Shown here piece after piece: positions 13,518 to 22,360 of a stretch of 64,000 nt of DNA. Each line of letters begins with the position of its first letter. Positions within the stretch are counted from its first letter, which is position 1. The notes below the pieces were generated by a model that was given only the letters and a program-made list of their open reading frames with translations, did not search any database and was not told the DNA's origin. The translations under genes were made by a program, and so were the position numbers. Source of the stretch: Gammaproteobacteria bacterium (GTDB taxonomy: Bacteria; Pseudomonadota; Gammaproteobacteria; Steroidobacterales; Foliamicaceae); the NCBI GenBank assembly GCA_028821145.1, contig JAPPHC010000014.1, positions 19,842-83,841 of the forward strand. Reading direction: 5' to 3'.

Positions 13518-13919
13518 TCAAGAGCGCGGTTTCGGTTGTTTTGCGGCCTGATCGCGGATCGAAGCTTGGACTTCGCTAGCTGCTTTGGCGATTCTCTCAA
13601 GCTCTTCCTGCCTCCCGTCGCGGATCATTTCGTCGCGCCGGAGCGTCGCGAGCAGGTATACGCCGCGAAAAACTCGCTCGATTTGGCCGGCGAGGTCGGC
13701 GGGAAAAGGCTCGGAAACCGGAGCAAGCTTGCCGATGGAGAGTTCCACTGCGGCATGTCGCACAAACTCGGCGGGCGCCATTCGACGCGCCGCGGCTTCC
13801 TTTTCGATGCCTGCCCACTCGGAATCGGAGAATCGGACGGAGTGCGGCGCGCGCGGTACGGGCCGGTGTTCTGCGGATTTTTGGCCGGGTCCCGCCATGG
13901 CCGTGTCATTTTGGTTCAT
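13518..13919 (-). CDS. Small basic protein resembling MobC/TraJ-type relaxosome accessory proteins
   Basis: MNQNDTAMAGPGQKSAEHRPVPRAPHSVRFSDSEWAGIEKEAAARRMAPAEFVRHAAVELSIGKL: ribbon-helix-helix-like 'VRFSDSEWAGIEKEAAARRMAPAEFVRHAAV'. Start uncertain (ORF track opens at 13967). Confidence 0.5.
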   Translation of the reverse strand: MNQNDTAMAGPGQKSAEHRPVPRAPHSVRFSDSEWAGIEKEAAARRMAPAEFVRHAAVELSIGKLAPVSEPFPADLAGQIERVFRGVYLLATLRRDEMIRDGRQEELERIAKAASEVQASIRDQAAKQPKPRS

Positions 13920-14012
13920 TAATTGGTTTCCAAGTCGCCTTGATCGCAGGGTCGAGTGCCACGCCATCTACAGGGCCGAAAGCCGATTACTGTCGCCCCG
14001 GCGCTTGCTTTC

Positions 14013-14130
14013 GCGTATGCCCTCAGCATACGCATAGGATCGCCCCTTGACGGTGGCGTATGCTCTTCAGCATACGCCACTCCGCAAGCCCGCGGAATAC
14101 CGGAACATCCGGGCGTATGCTCCAGAGCAT
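14013..14130. repeat. Cluster of related palindromes with core GCGTATGC(T)/(A)GCATACGC (two perfect, one degenerate)
   Basis: GCGTATGC-CCTCA-GCATACGC (14013-14033); GTGGCGTATGCT-CTTC-AGCATACGCCAC (14053-14080, 12-bp perfect arms); GCGTATGCTC-CA-GAGCAT (14114-14130, degenerate). Confidence 0.85.
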
Positions 14131-14188
14131 CCACTCTTCCCGGCAAGAACCAGGCGCCTTATGTCGTTGAAAACACAAGAGAAGCAGG

Positions 14189-14204
14189 CCAGGCGCGCGC
14201 CTGG
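14189..14204. repeat. 16-bp perfect palindrome CCAGGCGCGCGCCTGG
   Basis: Sequence equals its own reverse complement; lies in the same largely non-coding interval as the palindrome cluster. Confidence 0.8.
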
Positions 14205-14619
14205 TGTTGAGGGCATCGGAGATGCGTGGGGTGTGTCGGTGCCACCGCTCCGCGGTCAAGATGGCTCTGGATTCGAAGAGAAGCGATGGAGAAAATCGCC
14301 GCCGGAGAACCCGGCGGGTAGCAGCCGCCGCGGCGATTGAGCGGGCGGCAGTTGCGGACATTGATGCGGACGGTGGTGCTCGGCGTGATGCGGAGACATC
14401 CGCGGAAGCGCCAGCACTTCGGTCCGCACTATTGCGGGCAGGTGTGCAAGACGTGCTGCGCACGGTTGCGGTCACAGTCCGGGACACTCGTGCGTGAATG
14501 AGTGTGCGAGCCGGTGCATGTCGCAGGGAGCAGCGGCGAAGCGCAGCGTGACTGCATCGACGGCGGCCGGAGTGAAGCGGGCCGCGCCGAAGTGACGCGG
14601 CCCGCTGTCGTGTTGCGGT

Positions 14620-15543
14620 TCACGCGGCCTTCATGACCGGTATGCCCATCGACGCGGCCTTGTCGACGAGGTTGCCGGTGATGCCGCTGCCGGGGAAGGC
14701 GATGACGCCTTTCGGTAGGAGGTTCAGCAGTTCGTCGTTGCGGCGGAACGGCGCGGCGCGTCCATGCCGCTGCCAGTCGGGCTTGCACACGATCTGATGC
14801 ACGCCGTTCTGTTCGGCCCACTGCGCGGCGAACCGTTCCACACCTGGGCCACCTCCATGCACGAGGACCATGTCGGCGTACTTGGCGCGGACCTTCTCCA
14901 GGCTGCGGTAGACGGCGTCCGGGTCGCTGACGTCCTTGCCTCCGGTGATGGCGACGAGTGTGCCGTCGGGCAGGTGTGCCTTGGTCTCGCGGTCCTTGCG
15001 CGCCCGGAGGAAGTCGCGGGCGTCGATCGCCGCGGAGGTCAGCTTGCGTGTCTGGCTGGCGTGGCTGCCGCTTCTCGGACGCCAAGTGTCGCCGGTGGCG
15101 GCGCGGTAGGCGTCGGCGGCGCTGTCGCGCAGTTGCTCGAAGGCGTCGCGCCGGTCGCCAAGGTTCCGCGCGCGGTCCGTAGTCAGTTCGAGTTCGCGCG
15201 CCTTGATCTCTGAGCCGTCCTGCGAGGATTGCAGTTCGCGCAGTTGCGGTGATAGGCGGTCCACGGCCCGGTCGAGTCTTCTCACCTGGGCGTGGAAGGC
15301 GTTGACGATGCCCCACAGCAGATGCTCGCGTTCGTCGGCGAGTTGGAAACCATCGGACGTTACATCCTCTGCAAGAGTGCGGAACGCTTCGCTGACGGCG
15401 GTGATCGCGCCGTCGCGGTCGAAAATCTCGCGAGGATCAAACTCCCCGCGTTCGGGAGTTGCGCCGTAGAGCGCGGCGTTCTCGCAGATCATGGCGGTCG
15501 TGGACTGTGACTGTTGAGTGTTAATGGTGTCGATATCGAACAT
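14620..15543 (-). CDS. SLOG-superfamily (DUF2493/YspA-like) domain protein, mobile-element type
   Basis: C-terminal domain VAITGGKDVSDPDAVYRSLEKVRAKYADMVLVHGGGPGVERFAAQWAEQNGVHQIVCKPDWQRHGRAAPFRRNDELLNLLPKGVIAFPGSGITGNLVDKAASMGIPVMKAA; helical N-terminus. Confidence 0.8.
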   Translation of the reverse strand: MFDIDTINTQQSQSTTAMICENAALYGATPERGEFDPREIFDRDGAITAVSEAFRTLAEDVTSDGFQLADEREHLLWGIVNAFHAQVRRLDRAVDRLSPQLRELQSSQDGSEIKARELELTTDRARNLGDRRDAFEQLRDSAADAYRAATGDTWRPRSGSHASQTRKLTSAAIDARDFLRARKDRETKAHLPDGTLVAITGGKDVSDPDAVYRSLEKVRAKYADMVLVHGGGPGVERFAAQWAEQNGVHQIVCKPDWQRHGRAAPFRRNDELLNLLPKGVIAFPGSGITGNLVDKAASMGIPVMKAA

Positions 15544-15849
15544 TGGGGTGTCTCCAGTTATGACGTTGGTAGTGAAGCCGGTGGGCTTTTATCGCCGGAA
15601 GCTCTGGCCGGCTTGTGCCTATTGGTTCACGCGCGCGCAGGGGTGTCACCGCGAAGCGGCCGCAACGAAGTGGAGGACCCCGCAGGGGTTGACGCCGTGA
15701 GCACGTGGGAAACGATGGGCACGAGACGGAAAGAGCTACTTATGGGGCTGGGCACACCCTCGTCTGCGCGATTACACCGGGCTGCCCTCTCACGCCAGCA
15801 CTCGGATGGTGCGCGGACCTGGGATGAAGGACTCGAGATCGGCTGCAAA

Positions 15850-15885
15850 CGAATAGGGCGAGTGCGGAAGCACTCGCCCTATTCG
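15850..15885 (-). terminator. Perfect 16-bp stem / GGAA tetraloop hairpin downstream of ssb (terminator or RNA-processing element)
   Basis: CGAATAGGGCGAGTGC-GGAA-GCACTCGCCCTATTCG; about 20 bp after the ssb stop (15906, - strand). No strong U-tract, so the terminator role is uncertain. Confidence 0.5.
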
Positions 15886-15905
15886 GGGACGGAAGAGGCG
15901 CAGAC

Positions 15906-16361
15906 TCAAAACGGGATCTGATCGCCCTGCCCTTCGGCCTGGGAGGCGTCCGCGGGCGTCGCCGAACCATTGGCCGGTTCGCCGGCTTCCGGTGCTGCGC
16001 CGTTGCCGTTCGGCCGGTCCAGGAACTGCACCCGCGAGCCGGGGGCCAGCAGGATCTCGGTCGAGAACCGGTCGGAGTCCTCGCCCTCCTTGCGCCAGCG
16101 CCGCGTTTGCAGCTTGCCCGCGACGTAGACCAGGCGGCCCTTCCGTGCGTTCTTGACCAGCATGTCGACCAGCCCGGGCTGGAACGTGACGGCCCGGTGC
16201 CACTCGGTCTTGTCGACGCGCTCGCCGCTCGTCTTGTCGATGTACGACTCGTCGGTGGCGATGCTCAGGTTGGCCACGCGGCCCCCCGAAGCCAGGTGGT
16301 TGACCGTGACGTCGGCGCCGAGGCGGCCGATGACTTCTGCCCTGTTCAATCCGAAACTCAT
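15906..16361 (-). CDS. ssb: Single-stranded DNA-binding protein
   Basis: MSFGLNRAEVIGRLGADVTVNHLASGGRVANLSIATDESYIDKTSGERVDKTEWHRAVTF...GRLVYVAGKLQTRRW; acidic C-terminal tip QGDQIPF. Confidence 0.93.
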   Translation of the reverse strand: MSFGLNRAEVIGRLGADVTVNHLASGGRVANLSIATDESYIDKTSGERVDKTEWHRAVTFQPGLVDMLVKNARKGRLVYVAGKLQTRRWRKEGEDSDRFSTEILLAPGSRVQFLDRPNGNGAAPEAGEPANGSATPADASQAEGQGDQIPF

Positions 16362-16439
16362 GTTCGTTCTCCTTCTGCTTGATGATGACGATGGGATGGC
16401 GAACGATCGGGAACCGGAATCTCTCCAGACCCCTTTCGT

Positions 16440-16616
16440 TCATCCTTCTCTGGCTTCCCTCCAACTCGGGCACTCGGCGACCTCGCGGTCGGGACAGCGC
16501 CGGGCCTGGTCGTCAGCGACCGTCTCCCGGACGGCGTCGGCGTCAATCCCGAGCTCGGAGAGCAAGTAATCAGTAGCTGCGGGGATCGGGTCGTAGTCGA
16601 TGTCGGATACGAACAT
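16440..16616 (-). CDS. 58-aa hypothetical protein (below the ORF-track length cutoff)
   Basis: MFVSDIDYDPIPAATDYLLSELGIDADAVRETVADDQARRCPDREVAECPSWREAREG*; same strand as, and between, the zinc-ribbon repeat gene and ssb. Confidence 0.45.
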   Translation of the reverse strand: MFVSDIDYDPIPAATDYLLSELGIDADAVRETVADDQARRCPDREVAECPSWREAREG

Positions 16617-16737
16617 GGCAATCTCCTTTGGTGATCGCGCCCGGGCCGGGGGAGCCGGTCTCCCTCTCCTCTCCCGGGCGTTCGCCCGGCGCGCGCTGCC
16701 CTCGAACTGAGGTAGCTCCCCGCCGAATGAGGAACGC

Positions 16738-17748
16738 TTACCCCCATCCCGCCAGCCGCGCCGTAACGGGCGCGTCGTTCAGGATCTCCACCTCGTCGAA
16801 CGACAGGCCGGCGAAGGCCAGTTCGGCGATGGCGTCGGCTTCGGTATCGAACGGGCCGTGCGTCTCGCCCGTGGCGAGTTCGATCACCGTGAAACTGGGA
16901 TCCCACACGGGGATGCCGCGGAAGAAGTCGGAGCGCTCGTACGATCGTCTTGCACACGCTTCACAACGTGACGCCCCGTGACTGGGTACGCCGCAGTCCG
17001 TACAACGGCCCGCTGCGCGCCGCTCCCAGTACCGTTGCCGGCTTCGCGCGTTCTTGCGCTCGGGCCGACCGCGCTCGGCCTCCAGGACGGCGCAAGGCGT
17101 ACACTGAGAACCGCGGTCGGTCGTCGGCCCCCCGCATCGGGTGCAAAGGCGGTTGGCCCTCCGGAAAGCGTATAGTTCGCGCTCCGCCGCCTGCCGGGTC
17201 TCCCGGCAGGGATCGCAGGTCGCGCCGCCTTCAACGGGAGGCCGGCGGCCGCACCGCACGCACGTCCCTCCGTCGAGGCGGGCCTGCCGCCGCCGGGCGC
17301 TGGCCGCCCTGCCGGCTTTGCGCCGGCCTTGCGGATTCCGGCCGCCATAGAGTTTGCCCTGGTTTCGGGCCCGCGCGTACCGGGCGCGCTCGGCGGCGCG
17401 GCGCTTCTCGCCGCATCCGGCGCAGAGCCGGCGGCCGGATTCCGGTGGATTGACGCCGCACTTGGTACAGGCCCCCCGCGCGATCCGCTCGGCGGTCCGC
17501 TGCCGGCTGCGCGCGCGTTCGCCGGCCCGATTACGACGGCGCTGGATGCCTGCTGTCTGCCGGCGGGCGTCGCGGTCGCGGTCCCAGGCCCGGCGTTTCT
17601 CGGCACAAACGCCGCACAAGGCGAGGCCGTTCTCGGGTGCTCGGGCTCCACACCGGGGGCAAAGGCCTGCCGCCCGGCGCTGTTCGGTCCGCTTGCGGAA
17701 GCGCTCGCGGTCCGCGGCGCGGCCCTGGTCAGGATCACGATAGGCCAT
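16738..17748 (-). CDS. Tandem zinc-ribbon (CxxC...CxxC) repeat protein with distinct C-terminal domain
   Basis: Five units: CPRCGARAPENGLALCGVC, CTKCGVNPPESGRRLCAGC, CVRCGRRPPVEGGATCDPC, CTRCGGPTTDRGSQCTPC, CTDCGVPSHGASRCEAC, with Arg-rich linkers. Start MAYRDPDQGRAADRERFRKR at 17748 (CTGGAG upstream) preferred over 17901. Confidence 0.7.
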   Translation of the reverse strand: MAYRDPDQGRAADRERFRKRTEQRRAAGLCPRCGARAPENGLALCGVCAEKRRAWDRDRDARRQTAGIQRRRNRAGERARSRQRTAERIARGACTKCGVNPPESGRRLCAGCGEKRRAAERARYARARNQGKLYGGRNPQGRRKAGRAASARRRQARLDGGTCVRCGRRPPVEGGATCDPCRETRQAAERELYAFRRANRLCTRCGGPTTDRGSQCTPCAVLEAERGRPERKNARSRQRYWERRAAGRCTDCGVPSHGASRCEACARRSYERSDFFRGIPVWDPSFTVIELATGETHGPFDTEADAIAELAFAGLSFDEVEILNDAPVTARLAGWG

Positions 17749-17836
17749 TGGCGGCTCCAGGTCGGCACAGGAAGAAGGACGCCCGTTCGGCGGCGGGCCG
17801 GCGGGACGTCCGCGGGAAGGCGTAGGTACGCGCCGG

Positions 17837-18163
17837 TCAGCCCTTCTGGCGGCGTTCGACGAAAAGTCCGAGGCTTCTCCAACCCCATTTCTGTACGCCA
17901 CAGTCGCGCTGCTTCAGCCCCGTCGCGATGATGATTTCGTCGCGCGCCGGGCGCAGCTGCTCGACCGCCTTCAGCGGCAGGATCCGGGCGCGCGCCTTGC
18001 GCCGGCCCTTGGGCCGATTGCCGTCGGCCTCAACGGAAACAATGTCCCCGCACGCGAGCGACCGGAAGGTCTCGACGACATAGCGCTCGTCATCGAGGCC
18101 GCCGCCGACGAAGTGGATGAGATAGGTGCGCGCGTCGCCGCGCGGTGCGAGTGCCGCCTGCAT
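17837..18163 (-). CDS. Hypothetical protein, 108 aa
   Basis: MQAALAPRGDARTYLIHFVGGGLDDERYVVETFRSLACGDIVSVEADGNRPKGRRKARARILPLKAVEQLRP...; co-oriented with the downstream zinc-ribbon repeat gene. Confidence 0.5.
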   Translation of the reverse strand: MQAALAPRGDARTYLIHFVGGGLDDERYVVETFRSLACGDIVSVEADGNRPKGRRKARARILPLKAVEQLRPARDEIIIATGLKQRDCGVQKWGWRSLGLFVERRQKG

Positions 18164-18411
18164 CGTGCCGAGCTCCTTGGTAAGGTGAATCAGGAACGGG
18201 CGGTAGCATTCCTCTACCGGAGCGCCGCCCGCCGCCCTGCTTCCGGCCGAAACTCTCCTCTATTCGGTGCGAGACGGCTCGGACGTAAAGCTAGGCAGGG
18301 AGTACGCGGGAAACGAACCGATCACTCGGTAGCTGTACCGTTCGCCCTAGCACGCAGGCTGCGGTTACGACAGGCCCCCCGTCGAAAAGAAGATCGTGCT
18401 ACAGGCGATAG

Positions 18412-19512
18412 CTAATACAGGGTTATAAGACGAAGGCAGCGTTCGGTTGGCTCATATTCCAGCGCGGCAAGCACTCTTTGCGGTGGTCCATTGTCAGTCG
18501 GGCGAATCTCCAGGATTATGTTGAACTTCGTGACGTTATGTTGGTCATCGTGCTCCATGTTGTAGATGTAATTGGACGAGATCCTTTCGACGATCATGTC
18601 TTGGAGCAGGGAGGCATCACCGTCAAGCAAGCCAATCCGTTTGAGTATTGCAGTCTTCTCGTCGGACAGATAGTGGAATTTTTTCGGCTCAACAAGGATA
18701 TGGAAATCTGTGATTGGCAGGGGATCGGAACTCACGGCATTGATCGAGAGCACCGTGTCAGATCCGAATCCTTGGATAACCGGCCGTTCGATCTTGTACG
18801 AGAGAAAAACCCCGAAGTACGTGTCATCCAGGCTACGGTACATGTAGCCGAAATCCTCGCACGGAAAATTACTCAAATTCACATCCTCACTGTTATCCTG
18901 GTCGCCTTCGTGCGCCATCAGGATGATGTTTTTGTATTTGAGGCAGACGTTTACCAGCATGGTGGAGAGACACCACTTAAAGTTCGATGCGAAGGTCGTA
19001 TCGGCCAGGCCGACGAAAGGCTCGAACGCGGCGAGACCGTCGCCGAGAGTGTTGATCATGTTATCGGTGAGATTGTTTACATAGACGATAAAGAACTGGT
19101 CGCTGGAATTCCATTGCACTGGCCTGATGAGTTCGACGCTCTCGAAGAAAGACCTGCGGAGCAAATCCTGCTGGTCAATGTCGCCGATGTAATCCCCCGC
19201 CAGAATGCTGTGATTGCTTTGCGGGCGAAGAAGAGGAATCAGGGCGCTATAGATCGGAATCGAGTATCGCGACTCGCGCATATTGAGCACGTCGAATACG
19301 AGCGCGACTTCGCGCCGCTTTCGGTTCGGCACCAGCGTGCTCTTTAAGTTTCCGTAACTGAGACCCTTGCTTTCCAGTATTTCTTCGGCTTGGGCCAGCA
19401 TTCCCTCGATTGCATCCCGCATTGGGGTCGGACCCATACAGAAACGATCACGTATGCTCTCAAGCGCTATGTGGTCTCGAGCGTTAAGCGTGTGGATTGT
19501 CTTCTTTGCCAT
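18412..19512 (-). CDS. Hypothetical protein of lower-GC accessory cassette (366 aa from MAKKTIHTLN; ORF track gives 403 aa from 19623)
   Basis: MAKKTIHTLNARDHIALESIRDRFCMGPTPMRDAIEGMLAQAEEILESKGLSYGNLKSTL...; long open frame with natural codon texture; no family recognised. Confidence 0.7.
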   Translation of the reverse strand: MAKKTIHTLNARDHIALESIRDRFCMGPTPMRDAIEGMLAQAEEILESKGLSYGNLKSTLVPNRKRREVALVFDVLNMRESRYSIPIYSALIPLLRPQSNHSILAGDYIGDIDQQDLLRRSFFESVELIRPVQWNSSDQFFIVYVNNLTDNMINTLGDGLAAFEPFVGLADTTFASNFKWCLSTMLVNVCLKYKNIILMAHEGDQDNSEDVNLSNFPCEDFGYMYRSLDDTYFGVFLSYKIERPVIQGFGSDTVLSINAVSSDPLPITDFHILVEPKKFHYLSDEKTAILKRIGLLDGDASLLQDMIVERISSNYIYNMEHDDQHNVTKFNIILEIRPTDNGPPQRVLAALEYEPTERCLRLITLY

Positions 19513-19647
19513 CAAATTTAGGTTCCACCCATCCCTGCTGAACTGACCGCTTTGGCTTGCGTTGACATCACCCCGGGCCAATCTGAGAAATGCCCAAAAT
19601 TGATCGCACCGTGCTGGATTCACGAATTCGGTAGATTGGCGAGTTGC

Positions 19648-20583
19648 TCAGATATTCTTCATATCATCCGGAAGGTTAATTCTTGAAGCAGCCTCAAGCA
19701 CGTCATTATCCAAGTCCAAATTCGATCTCTCGCGCTGCTGCCGCTTGTAAGAATCTATCTTTGCTGAGATCCTCAGCAGCACTCGCATCCAGTCTCCAGG
19801 ATCCAGCGCAGTTACTCTCGAGCAACCCCAGTAAGATGGATTCCAAGTTTCAGCGTATCGGATGATATCCATGGAGAGCACCAAATCATCGTTGAAGTGC
19901 AAATTGATCGTGCCGCTATAGTGAGAGGGCTTGTCATCGATACTATATCCAAGCCCTTTGTCCAGGTGCACAACTCGAAACCGCCACCCGTCAAAGGTAA
20001 ATTCGACGTTAGTCTCCTCGTATTGTTCCAAAGGGCCTGCTTTCTCTACGTCCACTTTGATTTCAGTCGCATCGAAGGCCAAGTTATTTTGGAGGTCAGA
20101 TTCTGTGATTCCAACTTCCCAATCCAATACTTCACACAGCAGGCTACGGCATAGCGCATGCGAGATTCCTCCTTCTTCGACGATTTGCATTGCCTTTTTC
20201 ATCTTTCGACGTGCACTTTCAAGCTCGGAGTCCCGTTTTCGGCGCGCGCTTTGAAGCTCGGTATCCGGTCCGGGCCGCTCTTCATTTTGAATTTGCTTTG
20301 AGTAACTCGCGAGGGCCGCCGACAGCCGATTTGCTGCTTCAGCAGTCGAGACTTTTTCGTCTTCCTGTAGCAAGTCCTCCTGAGGTAGCGCATGGCTGGA
20401 ATCATCTTCGCTGACAGCCGGAACTTTTCCATCTTCCGGCTGCAACGTCTCAGCGATCGAACTTGAAGACTGTAGTGGTCCTGGTTGTTCGGGCTTATCT
20501 TGCAGCTTTCGACTTACCTTGGAGGCTATGTATGCCTCAACAGCGGCTCGAAATGCTCGTCTGTAGCGCTGCCTGCTGGTCAT
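19648..20583 (-). CDS. Hypothetical protein, 311 aa, with charged coiled-coil-like middle
   Basis: MTSRQRYRRAFRAAVEAYIASKVSRKLQDKPEQPG...ELQSARRKRDSELESARRKMKKAMQIVEEGG...; same strand just upstream of 18412-19512; no family recognised. Confidence 0.7.
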   Translation of the reverse strand: MTSRQRYRRAFRAAVEAYIASKVSRKLQDKPEQPGPLQSSSSIAETLQPEDGKVPAVSEDDSSHALPQEDLLQEDEKVSTAEAANRLSAALASYSKQIQNEERPGPDTELQSARRKRDSELESARRKMKKAMQIVEEGGISHALCRSLLCEVLDWEVGITESDLQNNLAFDATEIKVDVEKAGPLEQYEETNVEFTFDGWRFRVVHLDKGLGYSIDDKPSHYSGTINLHFNDDLVLSMDIIRYAETWNPSYWGCSRVTALDPGDWMRVLLRISAKIDSYKRQQRERSNLDLDNDVLEAASRINLPDDMKNI

Positions 20584-20796
20584 TGCGTGGTTTTCCTTCT
20601 CGTAGAGCTTGCAGCTGCGCCGAATGGTAGCATTGCCGCGCTATCAGATAAGCGCCGGCGGGGAGCCATGGGAAATCTGGATCTGAAGACAGATAAGGGG
20701 CTGCATATATGATGAATTTCCCACATCCAGAGTGGCTCGGATCCAAAGGTACGGTCACAAGTTAAGTCAACTCCAAGGCAACATTAGAGCACAGGC

Positions 20797-22050
20797 ATGC
20801 TCACGATTACGCATCCCCAAATTGTCGCGCAGACTCGCGACATACCAATTGGATTGGTACCCTTTCGCAAAACAGAAACTAGCCATCTTGGCTTGATCCT
20901 CAAGTGCACAAAGGAGCAAATGCTTACAGCCAAGTTACGCGGGGGTTTCCGTTGCTACCTGGCGCCAATATCCGTATCGGGTTTTCAATCGCATAGCTTA
21001 ATTACTGCTTTCTTTGATGACTACGATGAGCCTCTGATAGTCAAGACAATTTTGGTTGATGACGAAGGCAGTCATGAATTTCTGGAAGTATTGTCCCAGG
21101 AAAGCTTTGACGTGCATTTCTTCGATGAGCACCATAGAGAATTGCTTGCATATCAAGCTCACAACTCTGAGGCGGAGAATTTCAAATCCCATCTCAAGAA
21201 AATAAAGCTAGGATCTCCCGAGAAGTTTCAAACAGATCCCCATTTCTTGGGCAGCATTGACGATGAAGTCACGCGGTGGTTTGGAGAACGAGGCGCGATA
21301 GACGATCAATCGGCTCTGACAATAGCTCTAGGCAAGCCACTCTTTCCTGAGGATATATTCATTGACGACGCTCGGCCAGAAGTGAATTCGTACCATGGCC
21401 GACTATCCAATATGCACGCCAGTCTGCTGCGCGAGGACGCTGGACATTTTGGGGAACTCGATATTGTGGGCGTACTCCTTAGGACGTTTGGTAGCGATGA
21501 GATTTTTCTAAACCCAGTTCGTCCAGACAATGGTAGGGAGTTTTCTGACGTACTTGTTGTCGCATCCAATAACGTCGTGATAATTCAAGCGAAAGACAGT
21601 CCAAATACCGAGCAAACACTTGCACGATCAATCGAACGGAAGAAATTAGTTGTTCGTTCGCACTTGAAGAAGGCTGCCAAACAATTGCGAGGTTCCATTT
21701 CTTATGCGAAATCGTGCAATGCTCTGAAGATTGCGACTGCTCAACGAGAATACGAAATTGACCTGACTAACCGCTCGGTATTTGGCCTCATAGTGACAAA
21801 GGAATTGTTCAGTGATGAGTATCCCGTCTACAGTTCCTTGTTGTTTGATCTATTCGATGACACTGAAGTTCCGTGTTTTGCCTTTGACTATCCAGAACTG
21901 AATATTTGGACGACTAACCTTCGAACGGAAAACGAATTTGTGAGTAGGCTTGCGCAACTTTTCAAGGCAGCTGTCAAGTACGGAGAATTTCCTCGTCTTC
22001 GTTTGTGGTTGACGAACCCTTCAATGCTTGGTGATAAATTCAAGCCCTAA
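20797..22050 (+). CDS. PD-(D/E)XK-like (NERD/Mrr-type fold) candidate nuclease
   Basis: GHFGELDIVGVLLRTFGSDEIFLNPVRPDNGREFSDVLVVASNNVVIIQAKDSPNTEQTLARSIERKKLVVRSHLKKAAKQLRGSI: E...D-V-V...(Q)AK spacing typical of PD-(D/E)XK cores. Confidence 0.6.
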   Translation: MLTITHPQIVAQTRDIPIGLVPFRKTETSHLGLILKCTKEQMLTAKLRGGFRCYLAPISVSGFQSHSLITAFFDDYDEPLIVKTILVDDEGSHEFLEVLSQESFDVHFFDEHHRELLAYQAHNSEAENFKSHLKKIKLGSPEKFQTDPHFLGSIDDEVTRWFGERGAIDDQSALTIALGKPLFPEDIFIDDARPEVNSYHGRLSNMHASLLREDAGHFGELDIVGVLLRTFGSDEIFLNPVRPDNGREFSDVLVVASNNVVIIQAKDSPNTEQTLARSIERKKLVVRSHLKKAAKQLRGSISYAKSCNALKIATAQREYEIDLTNRSVFGLIVTKELFSDEYPVYSSLLFDLFDDTEVPCFAFDYPELNIWTTNLRTENEFVSRLAQLFKAAVKYGEFPRLRLWLTNPSMLGDKFKP

Positions 22051-22360
22051 GTTTCGAATGGTTTGCATCCGCAGTAAAGAGGGACAACGGCGCGCGGAGC
22101 GAGCAAGCGTTAGCGGCCGTCACCCGACTGGGCCGAGACCGCCAAGCGAGTTCAGTTCACCGAAGGCGAACAGGACGCGGGCCGAACGCAACGCCCCTTG
22201 ACGGGCAGCAACAATTAGCTTCTCACGTTGGGGCTTGGGTGGTCGGCGGCTGGGGAAACAGAAAATGCCGTCGAATGCCAAGTAAAGTCGGCCGGACGCG
22301 GCCGGGCTACTCGCGTATGATCCGCTCCAAAATCCAGCCGACATTGTCGTCAATGCGGGA

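Noticed and set aside
13990-14210. CRISPR array suggested by GCGTATGC/GCATACGC repetition
   Set aside because: Only three copies, each a palindrome with variable arm length, unequal spacing and no spacer-like units; no cas genes seen. Kept instead as an operator/oriT candidate.
14429-15316. 295-aa minus-strand ORF overlapping the SLOG/DUF2493 gene
   Set aside because: Arg/Pro-rich shadow frame of 14620-15543, which has a recognisable SLOG domain.
16674-16689. CCGGGCG-TT-CGCCCGG hairpin after the zinc-ribbon gene as a terminator
   Set aside because: Short, very GC-rich and without a T-tract; such palindromes are common by chance in this composition.
16884-17931. Alternative ORFs over the zinc-ribbon repeat gene (16884-17888 - and 17329-17931 +)
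   Set aside because: They are Ala/Pro/Arg-rich shadow frames without regular Cys spacing; the 16738-17748 frame carries five ordered CxxC pairs.
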